Assembly: GCA_023105745.1 (NCBI GenBank)
Contig: JALGQZ010000019.1
Location: forward strand, 4,588,001 to 4,652,000
Source: Austropuccinia psidii
Taxonomy: Eukaryota; Basidiomycota; Pucciniomycetes; Pucciniales; Sphaerophragmiaceae
Direction of reading: 5' to 3'
DNA length: 64,000 nt
The notes beneath the pieces were generated by a model. It saw nothing but the letters and a program-made list of their open reading frames with translations, made no database searches and was not told the origin of the DNA. Position 1 is the stretch's first letter. Every line of letters begins with the position of its first letter. The position numbers were made by a program, and so were the translations under genes. This document shows positions 60,413 to 64,000 of this stretch, piece by piece.

Positions 60413-60500
60413 AATGGTGTAGTGGTTAGTGATTCCGGGTTGCTTTCAGCTTTCACCAAGGTCCTGGGTTCAATTCCCGCCTCTGGCAGCAGTGTTGTCA
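60413..60500 (+). other. tRNA-like sequence with A and B boxes (pseudo-tRNA or SINE head)
   Basis: TAGTGGTTAGTG at 60420-60431 fits a polymerase III A box, and GGGTTCAATTCC at 60467-60478 fits a B box, at tRNA-like spacing. CTTTCA between them recalls the tRNA-Glu(TTC) loop. The acceptor ends (AATGGTG versus CTCTGGC) do not pair and the T stem has a mismatch, so it is not a working tRNA. A tRNA-Glu-derived SINE head is my best guess. Confidence 0.5.
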
Positions 60501-60895
60501 AACTACAATCATGCTGGCATTATGTTCATCACTCTGTGGGGGGTGCTCTGTACTGATGGCCTAGTATCTGTTGAGTTATGGTGATCTGTTAGGACTAATT
60601 GAATGATATTCTGGCTATGTTTGGGGAGCCCACACCCTCTTTCAAATCTATGATTACTGTGTTCAATTTAAATTTCTGAGGTGGATGTATGGGAGTACCT
60701 TGAAGAGTGGCTAAACCAATAGATATTGGGCTAATGTTATCCAGTATACCTCTGTGTGTAATGTTTTTTTTTTGTTGATTGTGCCATAAGTTAATTTTTA
60801 TATTCCTTACTGCATCTGAGCACCTTTTGTTGTTTTGTTACTTCTTTTTTCCTATCCAGATACTATTTGCTTGCTTTTTCTGAAGTCACTGACCC

Positions 60896-60918
60896 AATTA
60901 TGACCGGCAGTCATAATT
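60896..60918. repeat. 9-bp palindrome AATTATGAC-N5-GTCATAATT, copy 1
   Basis: The arms are perfect with the loop CGGCA. The same 23 bases followed by TTGACATTTT recur at 61025-61047. Surrounding sequence (ATATTCCTT, TGCATCTGAG or TGTATCTGAG) also repeats, giving a duplicated unit of about 129 bp. Confidence 0.85.
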
Positions 60919-61024
60919 TTGACATTTTAAATTCTTTGATATTCCTTTTCTGTATCTGAGTGGCCTAGCTTGTTTGGTTGGTCTTTCTTCCCTTTCTTGA
61001 TATAGTTTTCTTGCCTTTATGGCA

Positions 61025-61047
61025 AATTATGACCGGCAGTCATAATT
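61025..61047. repeat. 9-bp palindrome AATTATGAC-N5-GTCATAATT, copy 2
   Basis: Exact copy of the hairpin at 60896-60918, 129 bp downstream. Confidence 0.85.
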
Positions 61048-61319
61048 TTGACATTTTTAACTTCTTCTATCTTCTTTTGCTGTTTCTTCACACCATCTTT
61101 TCATGGTTGTTTTTTTTAAAAAAAAAGAAATGTCATTAGTAAAGGCATAGGGGCCCACACTTCCCCAAACTTGTGCCATTTTCAATGAGGTGGCATGAGA
61201 ACAGATAACCACCCCTGTTTTTTTTTTTTTTTTTTTTTTTTTAACACTTCCAAATTTGAAATATTGTCCTGAATACTGATACATAACCTGAAAAAAAGTT
61301 TTTTTTTTTTTTTTTTTTT

Positions 61320-62003
61320 TTATAGTTTGTGATGAATATTCTTCTGAATCCATTGTACAATCTGTTTCTTGAGTTTTGATATGAATCTTCTTTTTTCTTC
61401 TTTAATTTTTTTTACAAATAATTCTTCCCAGACAAAGCTCCAATGATCCTTATTGATATTATAATTATGTGCCTTGAGACTGATAATTCCAAGTATAAAC
61501 ACCTCTTCCCATAAGACATTCCAATCGGCCTTTTCAATGACATAATTTCCATGCTTCCATAAGATTCTTCCTTCTGGTATGTCCAGTAAATCCAGAAAAA
61601 GTCCTCTTGAGGCTTCCAAAACCCCAAAATATATTTTTCTTCTCCATTCTGAATCTGTTAATGTATCCTCTTCCCAATTTGTGTTTCCTAAATTTCCCTT
61701 GATACTATCATATGTAAGTAATTCTAGAAATTCCAGTCTTGAAAGAGAGAATCCTGGAAGCTCTTTCCAATCTCTGGATTCTTGAATATGTTGATGCAGT
61801 TATGGAAAATTGAACGATTCTTCAAATTCTAAGTATGGAATCCATATCTGAAATAAATCCTCTCCTTCTTCAACAAATGGTGTTTCCCAGTAATTGACTT
61901 CTTCTGTATTTCCTACAATTTTGCAATTTACGTCTGTCCAGCCTTCTTCATTCCAACCAAGATTCCATTCCAATTCATTTTCATGTGTAATTTTGGCATC
62001 CAT
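61320..62003 (-). pseudogene. unknown reading frame, paralogue 2
   Basis: One frame of 228 codons from an ATG at 62003 (MDAKITHENELEWN) to the stop at 61320, interrupted by a single TAA at 61800-61802. Trp- and Glu-rich, with no known domain recognised and no membrane segment. After the stop it reads LHQHIQESRDWKELPGF, then EFLELLT and IKGNLGN, closely matching the frame at 62351-63122 (DFLELLT, IKGNLRN). Later parts also align (LDLLDIPEG...GNY versus LDGLVILGG...GYM). The C-terminus is basic (IKEEKRRFISKLKKQ). It may be an accessory or Gag-like protein of element C or a captured gene. Confidence 0.55.
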
Positions 62004-62061
62004 GACTGTCTAGATCCTTTCTGAGGTTTGGTGAGATTATTGAGTTTTGAGATAAAAGACT

Positions 62062-62275
62062 AATTCCTCTTTGATAAGGCAGGAGGTCATTGCCCTGAGT
62101 GATAAGAGTGTTTAAAAAAGATTTTTTTATAAGGTAGTTTGAATGATTTGAAATTCCTCTTTGATAAGGCAGGAGGTCATTTCCCTTGAGTGATAAGAGT
62201 GTTTAAAAAAGATTTGAAAAAAAAAATTGAAATTCCTCTTTGATAAGGCAGGAGGTCACTGCCCTTGATACTAAT
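62062..62275 (+). repeat. 80-90-bp tandem repeat between the paralogous frames
   Basis: Three units start AATTCCTCTTTGATAAGGCA at 62062, 62152 and 62231, each continuing AGGAGGTCA(T/C). The first two share GAGTGATAAGAGTGTTTAAAAAAG. Confidence 0.88.
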
Positions 62276-62350
62276 ACAGATATATACAGAATTCTCTTTT
62301 TTTTAGGTGATTTATTTTATTTTATTCTGCTCTTTTTTTTATATGGTTTT

Positions 62351-63122
62351 TTATTTTTTAATTGGTGATTGAAATTTGATTACTTCAGCTATTATTGAGA
62401 AATATTCAACCTTCTGTTGTGAATTACTGAAAGACATATGTCCTTCAATATTTCCCCAAACAGCTTGTTGCATTGTTTTTTTGTGTGTTTCCTTTCCATT
62501 CTGAAACAAAACCTTTGACTTCATGAATAAACATGTACCCAAAATCACACCAACAAAGAGTTCCCCCCAAGATTACCAAACCATCTAGATTCAAATCTTC
62601 TTGAGCCCATAAGATTTTGTGATACAGTCCTTCTATTGTCATTTGATAATATCCATAAGGCTTCTTCCAGTAAGGATTCCTTAAATTTCCTTTGATTCCA
62701 ATAGTGGTTAGTAATTCCAGAAAATCAACATTTGTAAGATTTGATCCAGGTAGTTCTGACATATATGTGGTTTGAATTATTGGTGAATCTAGCTCATAAT
62801 CATACAGTTCCTTAAATGTTATTATTGGAAGTATTACATAATCTTCCAGTCCTTCATATTCTGGTATGTCTTTCTGTATGCCATTTTGATTCTGGGAGTC
62901 ATTTGGTAATCCAAATGTGATTCCTTGATTTTGATTAAATAAACCAGTTGAGCTTGAAAGGCAGAATATTTGATCATAGGCATCATTAAATTCTTCTAGA
63001 ATGCTAAGTCCAGCTAGCCTCTGTGTATTTTCTGATAACTCTCCTTCTTCTAGGTCTTCAAATATTCTTCCTTGCTTATATTTATCTTCCAAATCTCCAT
63101 TATTTTGTTGGTATAACTTCAA
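62351..63122 (-). pseudogene. unknown reading frame, paralogue 1
   Basis: The frame at 63122-62445 (225 codons, first codon TTG, so probably not a true start) overlaps the stop of the preceding frame by a few bases. It carries an acidic part (FEDLEEGELSE), LPIITFKELYDYELDSP, MSELPGSNL, DFLELLT and IKGNLRNPYWKKP. A frameshift near 62.52 kb leads into the 62548-62351 frame (KETHKKTMQQAVWGN). Homologous to 61320-62003 by sequence order and shared motifs. Function unknown. Confidence 0.5.
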
Positions 63123-63613
63123 GTCATATTCTCATTCTGCTGTTTCCAGTTTTTCTCAATCCTCTTTTGAATATTTCTATCCCAAACTTTATCCATTTTG
63201 TCTTCAGTAATTATGGCACTTTCCTTTTCCAATTCTTCAAATTTTCTTTTTGCCAATACATTTATTATGTTGTATTTTGGTTCTTCACTTAGTATATCTT
63301 TGTCAGTATCACAAATGTACCAAGCTTCCTCCTGAACTAAATTGAAATGATCTTCTGCAATTCCTGAGGAATTTGCTTCAGGTGGCTTCAGATCCATTTT
63401 TAATTTTTTCTGTGGGCTTTCTACTTGATCTTCTTTGTTTATACCACTTAACTCAAGTGCTAGCCATTTTTCTGGGTCTTCTATGGCTATGTCCAAAATT
63501 CTTCTCATCTTCTTTAGTTCCTCTTTGATTTTTTCTATTGCTTCACGATCTTCTACCTCCAGTTTATCTTCTGTCTCCTTTCCTTTAGATTTTATATGAG
63601 TTACAGCAGGCAT
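63119..63613 (-). CDS. unknown charged protein, possibly the C-terminal part of a longer frame
   Basis: 164 codons beginning MPAVTHIKSKGKETEDK, strongly charged with a coiled-coil-like stretch (AIEKIKEELKKMRRIL), then AWYICDTDKDILSEEP and NVLAKRKFEELEKES. No known domain. The same frame is open upstream of the Met as far as a single TAA at 63725-63727 and beyond, so the start is uncertain. The end overlaps the next frame (63122), suggesting a frameshift or overlapping genes. Confidence 0.45.
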   Translation of the reverse strand: MPAVTHIKSKGKETEDKLEVEDREAIEKIKEELKKMRRILDIAIEDPEKWLALELSGINKEDQVESPQKKLKMDLKPPEANSSGIAEDHFNLVQEEAWYICDTDKDILSEEPKYNIINVLAKRKFEELEKESAIITEDKMDKVWDRNIQKRIEKNWKQQNENMT

Positions 63614-63905
63614 ACTTTCTTTAGATGAAGATAATATGCTGAACTTTTCTTCAATTATTAGTTGATTAAAATTTTCAAATACTAGGAAGTCCAGGTAGGT
63701 TTTTTCTTCACTTTCAAAAGTGACTTAGAGATTTTTAATTTGACCAATTGGCTTCAAAGAGTTGAATGTTGATTTTGATGCATAAGGGCTGATGTTTAAT
63801 TCTGCTTTTAGGGCCATTTCCTGAGTTATAACATTCAAATCATTTTTTGCATCAAAAAGGGCTGTGAAGGGTATTTTGTTTGTTCCAAGAAATATTGTCT
63901 TCACT
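63614..63905 (-). pseudogene. retropepsin-like remnant upstream of the charged protein
   Basis: Minus-strand translation, in frame with 63613, reads IFLGTNKIPFTALFDAKND, then LNVITQEMALKAEL, GQIKNL, a stop at 63725-63727, and YLDFLVFE. This is the pattern of a retropepsin (first strand, catalytic D(T/S)G, then a hydrophobic N-V-I segment), but the active site reads Asp-Ala-Lys. The assignment rests on pattern only. The frame continues past the window end. Confidence 0.4.
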
Positions 63906-64000
63906 CTTGTTGAATATTGACTTTCTGTTTGCTCTGTTTCTTTTCTTTTGGATGATTCTGCTCCATGTATTGACCATTTTCCAATCTCTGAAGATGCACA

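Larger units (their letters stand above)
56208..64000 (-). mobile_element. Ty3/gypsy element C, inactivated, cut by the window end
   Basis: Pol in the order linker, RT, RNase H, integrase at 59446-56263, a polypurine tract and the start of a 3' LTR are present. Upstream lie repeats and unknown frames at 59.8-63.9 kb. Whether those belong to C or to a separate element is unresolved. The RT resembles a fungal gypsy lineage with FIDD and LxQGATNS motifs. At least two frameshifts and several stops inactivate it. Confidence 0.7.

Overview
The window is a eukaryotic, AT-rich, transposon-dominated stretch with no recognisable host gene, rRNA, canonical tRNA or CRISPR. I infer a rust fungus (Pucciniales), possibly Austropuccinia psidii. 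The basis is my recollection of the Gag and Pol styles of the Ty3/gypsy and Ty1/copia proteins; no database search was possible.

Layout. 1-2739: AT-rich sequence with a degenerate repeat module. 2745-21051: four head-to-tail Ty1/copia elements on the minus strand sharing five 431-bp LTRs (period exactly 4469 bp), flanked only at the outer edges by a 5-bp target-site duplication (GTTGT). Each copy has one open 1333-codon gag-pol. 21057-32760: AT-rich sequence with copies of the same flanking repeat module, palindromes and a strand-asymmetric fold-back region near 30.2 kb. 33.36-34.06 kb: a dead copia gag from a different family, plus strand. About 36.4-53.5 kb: an old degenerate Ty3/gypsy element (A, minus strand) split in two. 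Its gag-protease lies at 51.64-53.46 kb and its RT-RNase H-integrase at 36.44-39.45 kb. The gap holds a 1.7-kb segment of unknown origin, in which a second Ty3/gypsy element (B, 41164-51634) sits with 1.9-kb LTRs and a CAAAT duplication. 54.5-55.8 kb: minisatellite arrays. 56208 to the window end: a third Ty3/gypsy lineage (C, minus strand, cut by the window edge) with an FIDD-type RT. Upstream of its pol lie T-rich tracts, a tRNA-like sequence, short tandem repeats and two paralogous decayed reading frames of unknown function.

How it fits together. The copia array is the only unit that looks intact. In element sense its LTR carries two CRE-like TGACGT motifs, a TATA-like box and five consecutive stem-loops. 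The primer site appears to match the anticodon arm of tRNA-Tyr, implying priming from a tRNA half. The gag-pol frame then runs through the polypurine tract into the 3' LTR. Three units are identical at protein level, and the only differences I saw cluster at the outer end of the fourth, so amplification looks recent (or is an assembly effect). The gypsy elements carry stops and frameshifts and form an older nest: A first, then the 1.7-kb segment, then B.
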